Origin: Pleurocapsa sp. PCC 7327 | GTDB lineage: Bacteria > Cyanobacteriota > Cyanobacteriia > Cyanobacteriales > Microcystaceae | NCBI RefSeq assembly: GCF_000317025.1 | Contig: NC_019689.1 | Coordinates: forward strand, 3,488,024 to 3,552,023 | DNA: 64,000 nt | Reading direction: 5' to 3' | Part shown: one piece after another, positions 1-9,038 of the stretch | How the letters are laid out: every line of letters begins with the position of its first letter | Position numbering within the stretch: the stretch's first letter is position 1 | Position numbers and translations under genes: made by a program | Notes under the pieces: generated by a model | Databases searched by the model: none | The model's input: the letters and a program-made list of their open reading frames with translations, nothing else | What the model was told of the DNA's origin: nothing

Positions 1-401
1 ATACTCCCTTGGGACGAGCAATTGTAGGAATCTGCTATGATTCAGCTTATGGAGAACATTTTCGCCGTCAAACGGCACGAGGAGGTGAGTTTATCATTAC
101 TGCTTCTAATAATGCTCATTATAGCAAAGCGATGCCCGCTCAACACCATGCTTTAGATGTTATGCGAGCGATTGAAACTGACAGATGGGCAGCGAGAGCT
201 ACAAATACGGGTTATTCTGCTGTTGTCGATCCTCGCGGCAAAACTTTATGGATTTCTAGAATTAATACTTATGAACTTCATGTCGATACAATTTATCGGC
301 GACAAACCCAAACTTTGTACGTAAAATGGGGAGATTGGTTGACGGTAGTTTTATTAGTTTTGGGAATTAGTAGTTGGTCGTTGAGATTTCTTTATTTTTA
401 A
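1..401 (+). CDS. lnt: Apolipoprotein N-acyltransferase, C-terminal part (5' end outside window)
   Basis: Lnt transfers an acyl chain to the N-terminal cysteine of apolipoproteins in the inner membrane. The frame is open from base 3, and the TTG at 9 is internal, so this is the tail of a longer gene. Visible are the nitrilase-type motif GICYDS with the nucleophilic cysteine, then GGEFIITASNNAHY, the RAIETDRWAARATNTGYSA segment typical of Lnt, and a last hydrophobic helix (WLTVVLLVLGISSW) that would be the closing membrane segment. The catalytic Glu and Lys lie upstream of the window. The gene converges on the cryptochrome gene with a 92 bp spacer. Confidence 0.85.
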   Translation, partial: TPLGRAIVGICYDSAYGEHFRRQTARGGEFIITASNNAHYSKAMPAQHHALDVMRAIETDRWAARATNTGYSAVVDPRGKTLWISRINTYELHVDTIYRRQTQTLYVKWGDWLTVVLLVLGISSWSLRFLYF

Positions 402-493
402 ACTTATGGTAGTCAGTCTAGAAGTAGACAGAGAATAAATCTCTGCCTAAAATGCTAAACCCCGTTTAAACTCTGATGAATTGAAAAACGATA

Positions 494-1960
494 TTACCTG
501 CAATATACAGCAGCTTGATAAATCTGTTCATTGTTTTTAATTGATTGGAAAAAATCAACTATTGGACGCGGATAATCTACGCCAATTCTGACTCTAAAAT
601 GCTTTTGTTCTTCTTGGGATAATTTCCAAGGTTCGTGAATTTTATCGCCTGGAAGAGAAGCTAATTCTAGCAACCAATGTCTCAAATAATCTCCTTTAGA
701 ATCGTAATCTTTAGACTGTTTGAGAACATTAAAATATCGAAACCCACGGGCATCATTTCCTACACCAGCCGTATAATTCCAATTTCCATAATTACTACAT
801 ACATCATAGTCAATTAATAAAGACTCAAACCATTCTGCACCCATTTGCCAATTAATTCCTAAATTTTTTGTCAAGAAACTAGCAACATTTTGTCTGCCTC
901 GGTTCGACATAAATCCCGTTGCTGCCAATTCTCGCATGTTAGCATCAACTAGGGGATAACCTGTCTTTCCTTCCTGCCAAAGTTGAAATCTTTTCCAGTC
1001 TTCTTTCCAAGGAATATCTAGTCCTTGCAAGCCAGATTTACGAAATATCCTATTGCCATGCTTGGCACAAATAAATCTAAAAAAGTCTCGCCACATTAAT
1101 TCAAAAACTAACCAATAAGTAGAATCGTTTTTAATTCTTTCTGACTCATATTTTTGCACTTGTTCGTAAATCAGACGGGGAGATAAACAGCCTAAAGCTA
1201 GCCAAGGAGAAAACTTCGATGAATAATCTAAACCCAACATGCCGTTACGAGTTTCTTTATAAGTTCTGAGGCAATCTTTTTCCCAAAAATAATTATGTAG
1301 CCGAACCAATCCTTTTGTTTCTCCTCCTTGAAACTTCAAAACAGCTCGTTCGTCAAATATAAGTTCCTCAATTCCTAATTCCAATAGCTGGGGAATTTCT
1401 CCTGGCTCCACCTTTGGTAGTGGGGGTAATTTTTGCGGAGATGGTAAGGTTGGATCGATTGTAGATTTTTTTTCGAGTTGTTTGCGAAAATTAGTAAAAA
1501 GTTCGGGTATTTGGTGTATTTTAAAAGGTAGATTATCGGGATGATAAAGCGTAGCACCCCAGAAGCTATTGACTTTTACTCCTATTTGAGACAAGGCTTT
1601 TTTGAGCGATTTTTCGACGGCTAATTCTTCGGATGTAACTTCCTCGTGATAGTAAACGGCATCAATATTTAGTTCTTGAGCGAGAGCGGGTATAATTTTT
1701 TCTGGGAATCCTAGACGTACAATTAAATTACTGCCGAGTTTTTGTAGAGAATTTCGCAAATCTGCAACGCTTTCTCGTAAAAATTGCGCGCGAAATTTAC
1801 CTGTTTTTGGAAAGCCAAAATAAGTTTGGACAAATTGTCTTTTGTCGAAGCAATACACTGGTATTATTTGAGCCTTTTCTTTTAGTGCTTGATAGATTAG
1901 TTTGTTATCGTGTATGCGCAGATCGTTCCTATACCAGATTAAAATTCGTTTGCTAGTCAT
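494..1960 (-). CDS. Cryptochrome DASH / photolyase-family flavoprotein
   Basis: 488 residues, the normal length for DASH cryptochromes, which bind FAD plus an antenna folate and repair cyclobutane dimers mainly in single-stranded DNA. The N-terminal antenna domain starts with ILIWYRNDLRIHDN. The C-terminal FAD domain carries TGYPLVDANMREL, FMSNRGRQNVASF and SNYGNWNYTAGVGND, the signature block of the DASH group rather than of class I photolyases. It is monocistronic, convergent with lnt and divergent from sir. Whether it acts in repair or in signalling cannot be told from sequence. Confidence 0.92.
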   Translation of the reverse strand: MTSKRILIWYRNDLRIHDNKLIYQALKEKAQIIPVYCFDKRQFVQTYFGFPKTGKFRAQFLRESVADLRNSLQKLGSNLIVRLGFPEKIIPALAQELNIDAVYYHEEVTSEELAVEKSLKKALSQIGVKVNSFWGATLYHPDNLPFKIHQIPELFTNFRKQLEKKSTIDPTLPSPQKLPPLPKVEPGEIPQLLELGIEELIFDERAVLKFQGGETKGLVRLHNYFWEKDCLRTYKETRNGMLGLDYSSKFSPWLALGCLSPRLIYEQVQKYESERIKNDSTYWLVFELMWRDFFRFICAKHGNRIFRKSGLQGLDIPWKEDWKRFQLWQEGKTGYPLVDANMRELAATGFMSNRGRQNVASFLTKNLGINWQMGAEWFESLLIDYDVCSNYGNWNYTAGVGNDARGFRYFNVLKQSKDYDSKGDYLRHWLLELASLPGDKIHEPWKLSQEEQKHFRVRIGVDYPRPIVDFFQSIKNNEQIYQAAVYCR

Positions 1961-2309
1961 GTTTATAGTTAAGAGATAGATTGTTTTTATTTACAGAACT
2001 TAATATATAGTCTAGCTTGTTTGAATTTGGTTTATCTTGGCTCGATAGCTAATAAATCTCCAATTTTTTGGATTTTGACCGATTTAAATTTCATCGCCGC
2101 AATCTAGAAAATAGTCCTCTTTATACGTAAGAATCGTGTGACTTATTGATAATCGATTGGTACTGGGATTATTTCCGTCTCCGTCGTAGATATAAAAGAC
2201 AGATTTATGTCACAATTTTTAAAGACTTGATGGCGATCGTTAACGGTTAAGATAGAAGCAGTGGCTAAAATCTCGAGCCGCTAATAGCTATAATTCAGTA
2301 TTTATTCCA
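1961..2309. other. Intergenic region between cryptochrome and sir
   Basis: An AT-rich spacer of about 350 bp between two divergent genes, so it must hold both promoters. I see no ORF, RNA gene, long repeat or convincing -35/-10 pair that I could assign to either gene. Confidence 0.5.
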
Positions 2310-4235
2310 ATGGTTGATACTCCGGTTTCGTCAACGCAAAAACTTTCTAAGGTAGAAGGAATTAAAGAGCGCAGCAATTTTTTACGCGAACCTTTGGCGA
2401 CTCAACTGCTAGAAGATACGACTCACTTTGGGGAAGATGCCGTTCAAATTCTCAAGTTTCATGGCTCCTATCAGCAAGATAATCGCGATAACCGAGTTAA
2501 AGGGCAGGAAAAAGACTATCAATTCATGCTGCGCACCAGAAGTCCGGGAGGCTTTATTCCAGCACAGCTATATCTTACCCTAGATCGCCTCGCGGACGAA
2601 TACGGCAACCATACGCTACGAGTTACGACTCGTCAGGGATTTCAGCTTCACGGTATTCTCAAGAAAAATCTTAAGGCAGCCCTATCCGCGATCGTGCGCA
2701 ATATGGGGTCAACTTTAGGCGCTTGTGGCGACCTTAATCGCAACGTTATGGCACCGCCCGCCCCCTACAAAAACCGCCCAGAATATCAGTATGCTTGGGA
2801 ATATGCTAATAATGTCGCCGATTTATTAGCTCCCCAGACGGGCGCTTATTACGAAATTTGGCTTGATGGAGAAAAGGTCATTAGTGCTGAAGAAGCGCCA
2901 GAAGTCAAAGCAGCAAGAAGGCGCAATGTCAACGGTACGATTTTTCCCGATAAGGAAGAACCGATTTATGGCGATCGCTATATGCCCCGCAAGTTCAAAT
3001 GTTGCGTTACAGTACCTGGGGATAATTCAGTCGATCTCTACACCAATGACGTTTGCTTGGTTGTTATTACGAATAGAAAAGGAGAACTCGAAGGCTTTAA
3101 TGTCCTAGCAGGCGGAGGGTTAGGCCGCACTCACAATAAAGAAGAGACATTTCCCCGCATGGCAGATCCCATCGGATACGTAGACAAGGAAGATGTCTAC
3201 GACTTGATGAAAGCGATTGTTGCCACGCAGAGGGATTATGGCGATCGCGCCAATCGTCGTCATGCCAGAATGAAATATCTTCTGCACGATTGGGGCGTAG
3301 AGAAATTCCGCACCCGGGTAGAGGAATATTTTGGGAAAAAATTAGCCCCCTTTAAACTTCTACCGGACTGGAAATATCAAGATTACCTTGGCTGGCACGA
3401 ACAGGGAGATGGCAAGCTATTTTTGGGGATTTCCGTCGAAAATGGTCGCATTAAAGATGAAGGTAGCTTCCAATTAAAAACCGCCCTGCGCAAAATTGTC
3501 GAGCAATTTAACCTGCCGATCCGTCTAACCCCCAACCATAACGTTATTCTCTACGAAATCGAACCATCGCAGAAATCGGCGATCGAAGATACTCTGCACC
3601 AGCACGGCATTATCACCGATCCCAAAGAAATCGATCCTTTGGTACGCTATTCTATGGCTTGTCCCGCGTTACCTACCTGCGGACTCGCGATCGCGGAATC
3701 AGAACGGGCGCTTCCTGGGGCAATCGATCGCATTCGCGCATTGCTCGATAAACTAGGACTAGCTAAGGAACGCTTTGTCATCCGCATGACGGGATGCCCC
3801 AATGGCTGCGCCAGACCTTACATGGCAGAATTAGGGTTTGTCGGTATAGCCCCCGATGTCTATCAAGTGTGGCTGGGCGGAACGCCCGATCAAACTAGAT
3901 TGGCGCAAGCTTATGAAGATAAATTGCATATTTCTAATTTAGAAGGCTTTTTCGAGCCAATTTTTGTTTACTTCAAACAAAATAAGCGATCGAAAGAAAG
4001 TTTTGGCGAGTTTTGTCATCGCGTCGGGTTTGAGGCATTGCGGGAATTTTCTGCCTCCTACGAACTGGGGAGTTATGCTAAGTTAAGTAAGTCCCGCAGA
4101 ATTCGCAAAAATCAGAATCGAGTCAGCGTCCGCGACGAACTGTTTGCCCGTCTTAAAGAAGCTTCGATAAAGCGAGAAAAACCGATGAATCAAATCGTCG
4201 CCGAGGCACTGGAAGCGTATTTGGGCGCTCGTTAA
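2310..4235 (+). CDS. sir: Ferredoxin-sulfite reductase with RHH-like C-terminal tail
   Basis: Reduces sulfite to sulfide with six electrons from ferredoxin in assimilatory sulfur metabolism. The protein has the two-repeat siroheme/4Fe-4S fold. The cluster ligands are C451 and C457 (CPALPTC) and C496 and C500 (CPNGC), matching the C-x5-C...C-x3-C pattern of the family. Length is 641 residues. The last 40 or so residues ([18 protein letters not shown] then [14 protein letters not shown]) read like a ribbon-helix-helix (CopG-type) DNA-binding unit instead of part of the reductase fold; see findings. Monocistronic, convergent with ruvA. Confidence 0.95.
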   Translation: MVDTPVSSTQKLSKVEGIKERSNFLREPLATQLLEDTTHFGEDAVQILKFHGSYQQDNRDNRVKGQEKDYQFMLRTRSPGGFIPAQLYLTLDRLADEYGNHTLRVTTRQGFQLHGILKKNLKAALSAIVRNMGSTLGACGDLNRNVMAPPAPYKNRPEYQYAWEYANNVADLLAPQTGAYYEIWLDGEKVISAEEAPEVKAARRRNVNGTIFPDKEEPIYGDRYMPRKFKCCVTVPGDNSVDLYTNDVCLVVITNRKGELEGFNVLAGGGLGRTHNKEETFPRMADPIGYVDKEDVYDLMKAIVATQRDYGDRANRRHARMKYLLHDWGVEKFRTRVEEYFGKKLAPFKLLPDWKYQDYLGWHEQGDGKLFLGISVENGRIKDEGSFQLKTALRKIVEQFNLPIRLTPNHNVILYEIEPSQKSAIEDTLHQHGIITDPKEIDPLVRYSMACPALPTCGLAIAESERALPGAIDRIRALLDKLGLAKERFVIRMTGCPNGCARPYMAELGFVGIAPDVYQVWLGGTPDQTRLAQAYEDKLHISNLEGFFEPIFVYFKQNKRSKESFGEFCHRVGFEALREFSASYELGSYAKLSKSRRIRKNQNRVSVRDELFARLKEASIKREKPMNQIVAEALEAYLGAR

Positions 4236-4242
4236 CAAGCAA

Positions 4243-4263
4243 GGGCATGGCAATACCATGCCC
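4243..4263. terminator. Short hairpin between convergent sir and ruvA
   Basis: Perfect 8 bp stem GGGCATGG / CCATGCCC with a CAATA loop. It lies 7 bp after the sir stop and touches the ruvA stop, so it could end transcription from either side. There is no strong T-run, so termination is an inference. Confidence 0.45.
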
Positions 4264-4901
4264 TACTTATCGATACTCAAAGTAGCGATCGCGCTTTTGA
4301 TCCATTCTTCTACATGAGGATTTTTCAACATTTGATTGTCTTTACTCAAAGCAGATAATGCTTGGTTAATTTCCTCGTTAGTATAGCCCAAGGCTAATAA
4401 GGTCATCTCGACATCTTCGAGAATTTCAGCACGAGGAATGGCAGATGCACTAGAGACGGTTACGCCGACTACTTGTCGCCATTGGGCTAATTTTGTTTTG
4501 AGTTCTAGGGCAATTCGTTCGGCAGTTTTTGCGCCCACGCCAGGAGTTTTGGCTAAAGTTTTGGTATTTCCCGTAACGATCGCTCGAACTAATTCTTCTA
4601 ATCCTAGAGTATCGATTAGCGCGATCGCGAGTTGCGTACCAATGCCACTGACGCTAATTAATTGCCGAAATAAATCTCGTTCTGCTGCTGAAGCAAAACC
4701 ATAAAGAATCTGTCGATCTTCCTGAATTTGTAGGTACGTAAAAATTTGAATGAGTTCTGAATTATCGGCAGATAATTGGCGGGCAAAGCGAGAAGGGATT
4801 TGGATTTCGTAACCAATTTGATTGATTTCTAGAATGAGAATGATGCGATTGTTGGTGTTTTTGAGAATTTCAATTGTCTTGCCTTTGAGGTAGTTAATCA
4901 T
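4263..4901 (-). CDS. ruvA: Holliday junction branch migration protein RuvA
   Basis: RuvA binds the four-way junction as a tetramer and loads the RuvB motor. 212 residues: an N-terminal OB-fold starting MINYLKGKTIEILKN, two helix-hairpin-helix motifs (VSGIGTQLAIALI and TPGVGAKTAERIALEL), and the small C-terminal RuvB-contacting domain (DVEMTLLALGYTNEEINQAL). Last gene of a likely three-gene minus-strand run (secreted hypothetical, spp, ruvA), separated from spp by 87 bp. ruvB is not in the window, as is common in cyanobacteria. Confidence 0.95.
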   Translation of the reverse strand: MINYLKGKTIEILKNTNNRIILILEINQIGYEIQIPSRFARQLSADNSELIQIFTYLQIQEDRQILYGFASAAERDLFRQLISVSGIGTQLAIALIDTLGLEELVRAIVTGNTKTLAKTPGVGAKTAERIALELKTKLAQWRQVVGVTVSSASAIPRAEILEDVEMTLLALGYTNEEINQALSALSKDNQMLKNPHVEEWIKSAIATLSIDK

Positions 4902-4988
4902 GTTTTATCTCACACAAAAGAGGCACGGGTGCGCCACCTGCGGGCGCACATTGAATGCGGTCGCGCTTCAGACGCAGAGAAAGAGGGA

Positions 4989-5738
4989 CTAGAGAAAGTT
5001 AAAGTATTGTAGACCTTCTAGAATGCCGTTGGCATAGTAAGCTTGGGCAAAGTATCGATAATCGGTTTGGTTTTCTTGATACCATTGCCGCAATTCTGGT
5101 TTGGCATTACCGACGATAATGCCTCGTTCTTCTCCTCGAAATAGGGCGATATCGTTGCCAGAATCGCCACAGACGACGGTTTGTTGCGCATCAATTTCTA
5201 ACTTTTGTCGCAGAAATTGTACGGCAAGTCCTTTGTCTCCACTACTGGGTAAAATATCGAGATCTTGACCGGCACTGTAGACTAATTTGGTTTGTAAACC
5301 ATGCTGCGACAAGGTTGATTCTAATCTGGGGAGAACTTCAGCAGCAGCTTGTTCGGTAATATAGTAACTGACTTTGAAGGCATTTTGTTCCGATCGCGGT
5401 TGAGGTACTAAGAAGTCGACAAAATGACTCGCGATCGCGCAAATTTCGTCTCGATCCCATCCTTGAGATAACATTTCTGCCCACTCCCAGTCAAATTTTT
5501 CCTCACTAGGGTTAAAGTAAATTTCAGTCCCGACGGAGGTAATTAATGCATCTGGGGGCAAGAGAGACTTCTCTTGGGCAATTTGTTGATAAAGGTAAAG
5601 CGATCGCCCAGTCGCATACACGATTTTTGTACTATATTCCTGGCGATGTTGGCTGAGTTTTTGGTTGAGGGTTTGCAGGGCAAGGTCGTCGCCTACTAAG
5701 GTATTGTCTAAGTCAGTGATGAATAAAAATGAAGCCAT
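4989..5738 (-). CDS. spp: Sucrose-phosphate phosphatase (HAD superfamily)
   Basis: Final step of sucrose synthesis: dephosphorylates sucrose-6-phosphate. 249 residues, the length of stand-alone cyanobacterial SPP. HAD motif I is FITDLDNTLVGD with the two catalytic aspartates, and motif IV is VVCGDSGNDIALF. The mid-region cap fits Cof/SPP-type enzymes. Sucrose acts as compatible solute and carbon sink in these organisms. It lies 25 bp downstream of the secreted hypothetical gene on the same strand. Sucrose-phosphate synthase is not in the window, so the substrate call rests on family resemblance. Confidence 0.85.
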   Translation of the reverse strand: MASFLFITDLDNTLVGDDLALQTLNQKLSQHRQEYSTKIVYATGRSLYLYQQIAQEKSLLPPDALITSVGTEIYFNPSEEKFDWEWAEMLSQGWDRDEICAIASHFVDFLVPQPRSEQNAFKVSYYITEQAAAEVLPRLESTLSQHGLQTKLVYSAGQDLDILPSSGDKGLAVQFLRQKLEIDAQQTVVCGDSGNDIALFRGEERGIIVGNAKPELRQWYQENQTDYRYFAQAYYANGILEGLQYFNFL

Positions 5739-5763
5739 TTTATTTAAGATTTTGGATTAAATA

Positions 5764-6474
5764 TTAATTATCTTCTAATACAATTCCAGTTTTTGGATCG
5801 ATTGTATTGGCGATAACAGCTTTGCCTGTAATTGTAGTGCGATCGGGGATCTCTGATTCGGCTGTATAACGATTGTCTACATATGTATTTCCATCAAAGC
5901 GAATTCGCCAATAATTTGGAGGAAGACTACCTCCCTCAGTCAAAATAATTAAATCGTTCCATCCATTTGTTTTTTCATCTGAGATAATAATTGGATTTGT
6001 CGTCGTTGGAATTTTGGCAATTAAAGAATAAGTTGCTCCGCGAGGTTCGAAAACATATAAGGTACAGCCTCCGCTGCCACAGATTGACGAACCTACGGCA
6101 TAAATAATTACCTCCGAGCGGCGATCGCTGTTGAGATCGACCGAATTATAATAATAACGAATGGTTTCAGCACGAGCGTCGATCGCCTGTCTAATTGCTG
6201 CTTGAATTGCCGGATCGGGAGGCTCGGTTGCTGAAGAAATGTATTCAATATTTTCTAGATTAATTTCTCGAACAGATGGCAATTTTTTCTTAGGCAACCT
6301 AATCCTAATTCGATATCTAATAAATTTAGAATAATTTCCTGAAAATTGGAATGGGAAAGTTTTTTTAAGGTCGCGCGGTTCGCTTATGATTGGTTTGGCA
6401 GCTAAAGCTAAGCAGGGGAATAATATACCTATTATTAATATCCACAAAGTAGCACGCTCGATCGCTTTTATCAT
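5764..6474 (-). CDS. Secreted protein of unknown function
   Basis: About 236 residues counted from the second methionine (MIKAIERATLWILIIGIL), which gives a clean signal peptide ending near ALA; a start 24 bp further upstream is also possible. The mature part contains VDLNSDRRSEVIIYAVG, GCTLYVFEPRG and WRIRFDGNTYV, resembling a single FG-GAP-like beta repeat with a DxNxD loop, plus a cysteine pair CGSGGC that could form a disulfide outside the cytoplasm. I do not recognise the family. It is the first gene of the run leading to spp and ruvA, but nothing ties its function to them. Confidence 0.7.
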   Translation of the reverse strand: MIKAIERATLWILIIGILFPCLALAAKPIISEPRDLKKTFPFQFSGNYSKFIRYRIRIRLPKKKLPSVREINLENIEYISSATEPPDPAIQAAIRQAIDARAETIRYYYNSVDLNSDRRSEVIIYAVGSSICGSGGCTLYVFEPRGATYSLIAKIPTTTNPIIISDEKTNGWNDLIILTEGGSLPPNYWRIRFDGNTYVDNRYTAESEIPDRTTITGKAVIANTIDPKTGIVLEDN

Positions 6475-6606
6475 TACTTTTAATTCTGACGAAGGCAATT
6501 GAATTCAGAAGCTTTTAAAGACAATTCTACCAATTAAAATATTATAGGAATAGGAGTATTGATTTCGGTTGGCAAATATTTTTGTAAAAACTATTGAAAA
6601 ATTTAA

Positions 6607-6770
6607 CAGTTTGTCCCAAAACTATAGAAGGTCATGTTGAGCGGAGCGATAGCGAAGTGAAACATCTTAGTGAAACATCTTAGTGTACTAACTCCAAACA
6701 GAGATTCTTTATTGCGTTCTCCTGCACTCAAAATGACAAAATGGACTTATGGACTTTTCAGATGTCCTCT
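6607..6770. repeat. MITE-like palindromic repeat, copy A
   Basis: The left end CAGTTTGTCCCAAAA is followed by the core TCATGTTGAGCGGAGCGAT, then by a tandem 13-bp duplication (GAAACATCTTAGT twice). The right end GGACTTTTCAGATGTCCTCT is the near-exact reverse complement of the left end of copy B. The terminal repeats are imperfect inverts. The copy stops 3 bp before the rsmA start codon chosen here, so it supplies that gene's leader. Confidence 0.75.
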
Positions 6771-6773
6771 AAC

Positions 6774-7595
6774 ATGGAACTAACCGCTCGACCTCGAAAG
6801 AGATTTGCCCAGCACTGGTTGCGTAGCGAAACGGCACTCAATAATATTGTAGAAGCCGCACGATTAAAAAAAAGCGATCGCCTTCTAGAAATTGGTCCTG
6901 GAACGGGAATTCTCACTCGTCGCCTCCTACCGGAAGTACAATCGGTCGTTGCTGTAGAGATAGACAGAGATCTATGCAAAAAATTAGTCAAAAGTTTGGG
7001 TAAAGTAGAAAACTTTTTGCTTTTACAAGGAGATATCCTATCTCTAGACATAGAGTCTTCTCTAGTTGATTTTCCCAGGTTTCAAAACCCGAATAAAGTT
7101 GTGGCTAATATCCCCTATAATATAACGGGATCAATTTTAGAAAAACTTTTAGGAACCATTGCAAATCCTACCACAAAAAATTATGAACTAATCGTTTTAT
7201 TACTACAAAAAGAAGTTGCAGAAAGATTGACAGCTAAACCGGGTACAAAAGCTTATGGAGCCCTCTCTGTACAAGTTCAATATTTAGCTAACTGCGAACT
7301 GATTTGTGACGTTCCTGCTAGAGATTTTTATCCGCCTCCTAAAGTCGATTCTACCGTGATTCGCTTACAACCTAAAGTCAATGATAATCCAGCTAAAAAT
7401 CCTCAATTTTTACAAACTTTAGTTAAGGTAGGCTTTGCCAATAAAAGAAAAATGCTGCGTAATAATTTGAAATCGATGATTGACAGCGATCGCTTGGATC
7501 GAGTTTTTACACAATTAAATATTAATCCTCAAAGTCGCGCAGAAGAGTTAAGCTTAGAGGAATGGATAAATCTCAGTAATTGTTTATCCGATTAA
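6774..7595 (+). CDS. rsmA: 16S rRNA (adenine-1518/1519-N6) dimethyltransferase
   Basis: KsgA/RsmA dimethylates two adenosines in helix 45 of 16S rRNA late in small-subunit assembly. SAM-binding motif I is LEIGPGTGILTRRLL, the catalytic loop is NIPYNITG, and the family's N-terminal ARKRFAQHWL-like segment is present. I place the start at the ATG at 6774 (MELTARPRKRF, 273 residues); the in-frame ATGs at 6741 and 6762 lie inside repeat copy A, so they look acquired. ispE follows 37 bp later, a pairing common in cyanobacteria. Confidence 0.93.
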   Translation: MELTARPRKRFAQHWLRSETALNNIVEAARLKKSDRLLEIGPGTGILTRRLLPEVQSVVAVEIDRDLCKKLVKSLGKVENFLLLQGDILSLDIESSLVDFPRFQNPNKVVANIPYNITGSILEKLLGTIANPTTKNYELIVLLLQKEVAERLTAKPGTKAYGALSVQVQYLANCELICDVPARDFYPPPKVDSTVIRLQPKVNDNPAKNPQFLQTLVKVGFANKRKMLRNNLKSMIDSDRLDRVFTQLNINPQSRAEELSLEEWINLSNCLSD

Positions 7596-7632
7596 TAAAA
7601 TTATTCCGTTAATCCTATCAATCATCGTACAA

Positions 7633-8586
7633 ATGCATTCGTATACCTTAATCGCCCCAGCCAAAATTAACTTGTATCTGGAAATTATCGGCGATCGCCC
7701 CGATGGATATCACGAACTGGTGATGATTCTCCAAAGCATTGACTTAGCGGATACAATCGAACTACGTCCTAACGGAACCGAACAAATCCGTCTCCATTGC
7801 AATAATCTGCAAGTTCCTTTAGATGTCAGCAATCTTGCCTATCGCGCGGTGGAGGTAATGCGAGAGGAATTTCCGAAAATTGCAGCCAATTATGGTGGAG
7901 TAGATATTTTTATCGACAAAAAGATTCCCGTAGCGGCAGGTTTAGCAGGTGGTTCTACCAATGGAGCTGCGGTTTTGGTAGGAATTAATCTCATGTGGGA
8001 ACTCGGACTTACCATACCAGAATTGCAAACTCTAGGGGCAAAATTGGGATTGGACGTGCCTTTTTGCATATCTGGAGGAACCGCGATCGCAACGGGAAGA
8101 GGAGAACAATTAGATCCAATCGTCGATTTAGATAATCTCTGGGTTGTCTTGGCAAAATACCGCAGTTTGTCTGTATCGACTGCATGGGCATATAAAACCT
8201 ACAAGCAGAAATTTGGCAGTTCCTATATCTCGGACTCTGAAGGCGTGAAATCTCGCACCGCCCAAATGCATTCGGGTTCGCTAGTCAGTGCGATCGCCCA
8301 TAAAGATGGCGCTAGTATAGGGAAACTACTATACAACGATCTAGAGAAAGTTGTTTTACCTGCATTTCCTCAAGTAGCGCAATTGCGCGAAGCTTTTCAA
8401 GAGGTAGGATGTCTGGGAACGGTGATGTCGGGTTCTGGACCAACTGTATTTGCGCTGTGCGAGTCGAGCGATCGGGCAGAGATTGTTAGAGTAAAAGTCA
8501 GAGAAACTATTCCCGATCCAGATTTAGAATTTTGGGTTGCGCAGTTGTCGAGTGCAGGAATTGAGGTAGCTTCTTTTAGTAAGTAA
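7633..8586 (+). CDS. ispE: 4-diphosphocytidyl-2-C-methyl-D-erythritol kinase
   Basis: Fourth enzyme of the MEP isoprenoid pathway, phosphorylating CDP-methylerythritol and so feeding carotenoid, phytol and quinone synthesis. 317 residues. The GHMP-kinase ATP loop is PVAAGLAGGSTNGAA, the N-terminal motif APAKINLYLEIIGDRPDGYH is typical, and the C-terminal glycine-rich motif is VMSGSGPTVFAL. It lies downstream of rsmA and 40 bp upstream of a small membrane protein on the same strand, so one transcript is likely. Confidence 0.95.
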   Translation: MHSYTLIAPAKINLYLEIIGDRPDGYHELVMILQSIDLADTIELRPNGTEQIRLHCNNLQVPLDVSNLAYRAVEVMREEFPKIAANYGGVDIFIDKKIPVAAGLAGGSTNGAAVLVGINLMWELGLTIPELQTLGAKLGLDVPFCISGGTAIATGRGEQLDPIVDLDNLWVVLAKYRSLSVSTAWAYKTYKQKFGSSYISDSEGVKSRTAQMHSGSLVSAIAHKDGASIGKLLYNDLEKVVLPAFPQVAQLREAFQEVGCLGTVMSGSGPTVFALCESSDRAEIVRVKVRETIPDPDLEFWVAQLSSAGIEVASFSK

Positions 8587-8626
8587 ATCAAAAACTCACG
8601 CAGAGGCGCTCCAGGCGCAGAGAATT

Positions 8627-8971
8627 ATGACTCATTCGACTCCAGAACAAAAAAACGATTCATCAGTTGAAGCTAACGAGCAAAAAGTGACTCCTTTACG
8701 GTGTTTGCTGGGTTCTGTTCTTTCTGGATCGTTGGCGATCGCAATGTATTTTCTTACTTATTCTATCGCTTATACTTTTGCGACTAAACCGATTACTTCT
8801 ACGAGTCAACTTGCGATTAGAATTTCGGCAGCTGTTCGGACTTTAGTAGTGGGAGTTGCTTCTTTAGGAACGTTTATTTTTGGGTTTGTTACTTTGGGTT
8901 TGATTCTTTTAGCCATTCAGTTAACCCTACAAATTTTCAAAGAAAAATTGTCATCTTCTTCAGATAATTAA
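8627..8971 (+). CDS. Small membrane protein, DUF3082-like
   Basis: 114 residues with a polar N-terminus (about 25 residues) followed by two strong hydrophobic stretches, near residues 28-50 and 72-103. The pattern fits the cyanobacterial/plastid DUF3082 family of unknown role. The gene follows ispE at 40 bp and probably shares its transcript. No catalytic residues can be pointed to. The DUF number is from memory of the family's look, not a search. Confidence 0.7.
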   Translation: MTHSTPEQKNDSSVEANEQKVTPLRCLLGSVLSGSLAIAMYFLTYSIAYTFATKPITSTSQLAIRISAAVRTLVVGVASLGTFIFGFVTLGLILLAIQLTLQIFKEKLSSSSDN

Positions 8972-8994
8972 TAGGGGCAAGATTTTTCATAATT

Positions 8995-9031
8995 TAAAAA
9001 AAGCGGGACAAAGAAAAAATTTCCTTGTCCC
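8995..9031 (-). terminator. Rho-independent terminator of glgC
   Basis: On the minus strand the stem GGGACAA / TTGTCCC is followed at once by GCTTTTTTT. It sits 8 bp beyond the glgC stop codon and in the right orientation. Confidence 0.75.
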
Positions 9032-9038
9032 TGACTTG

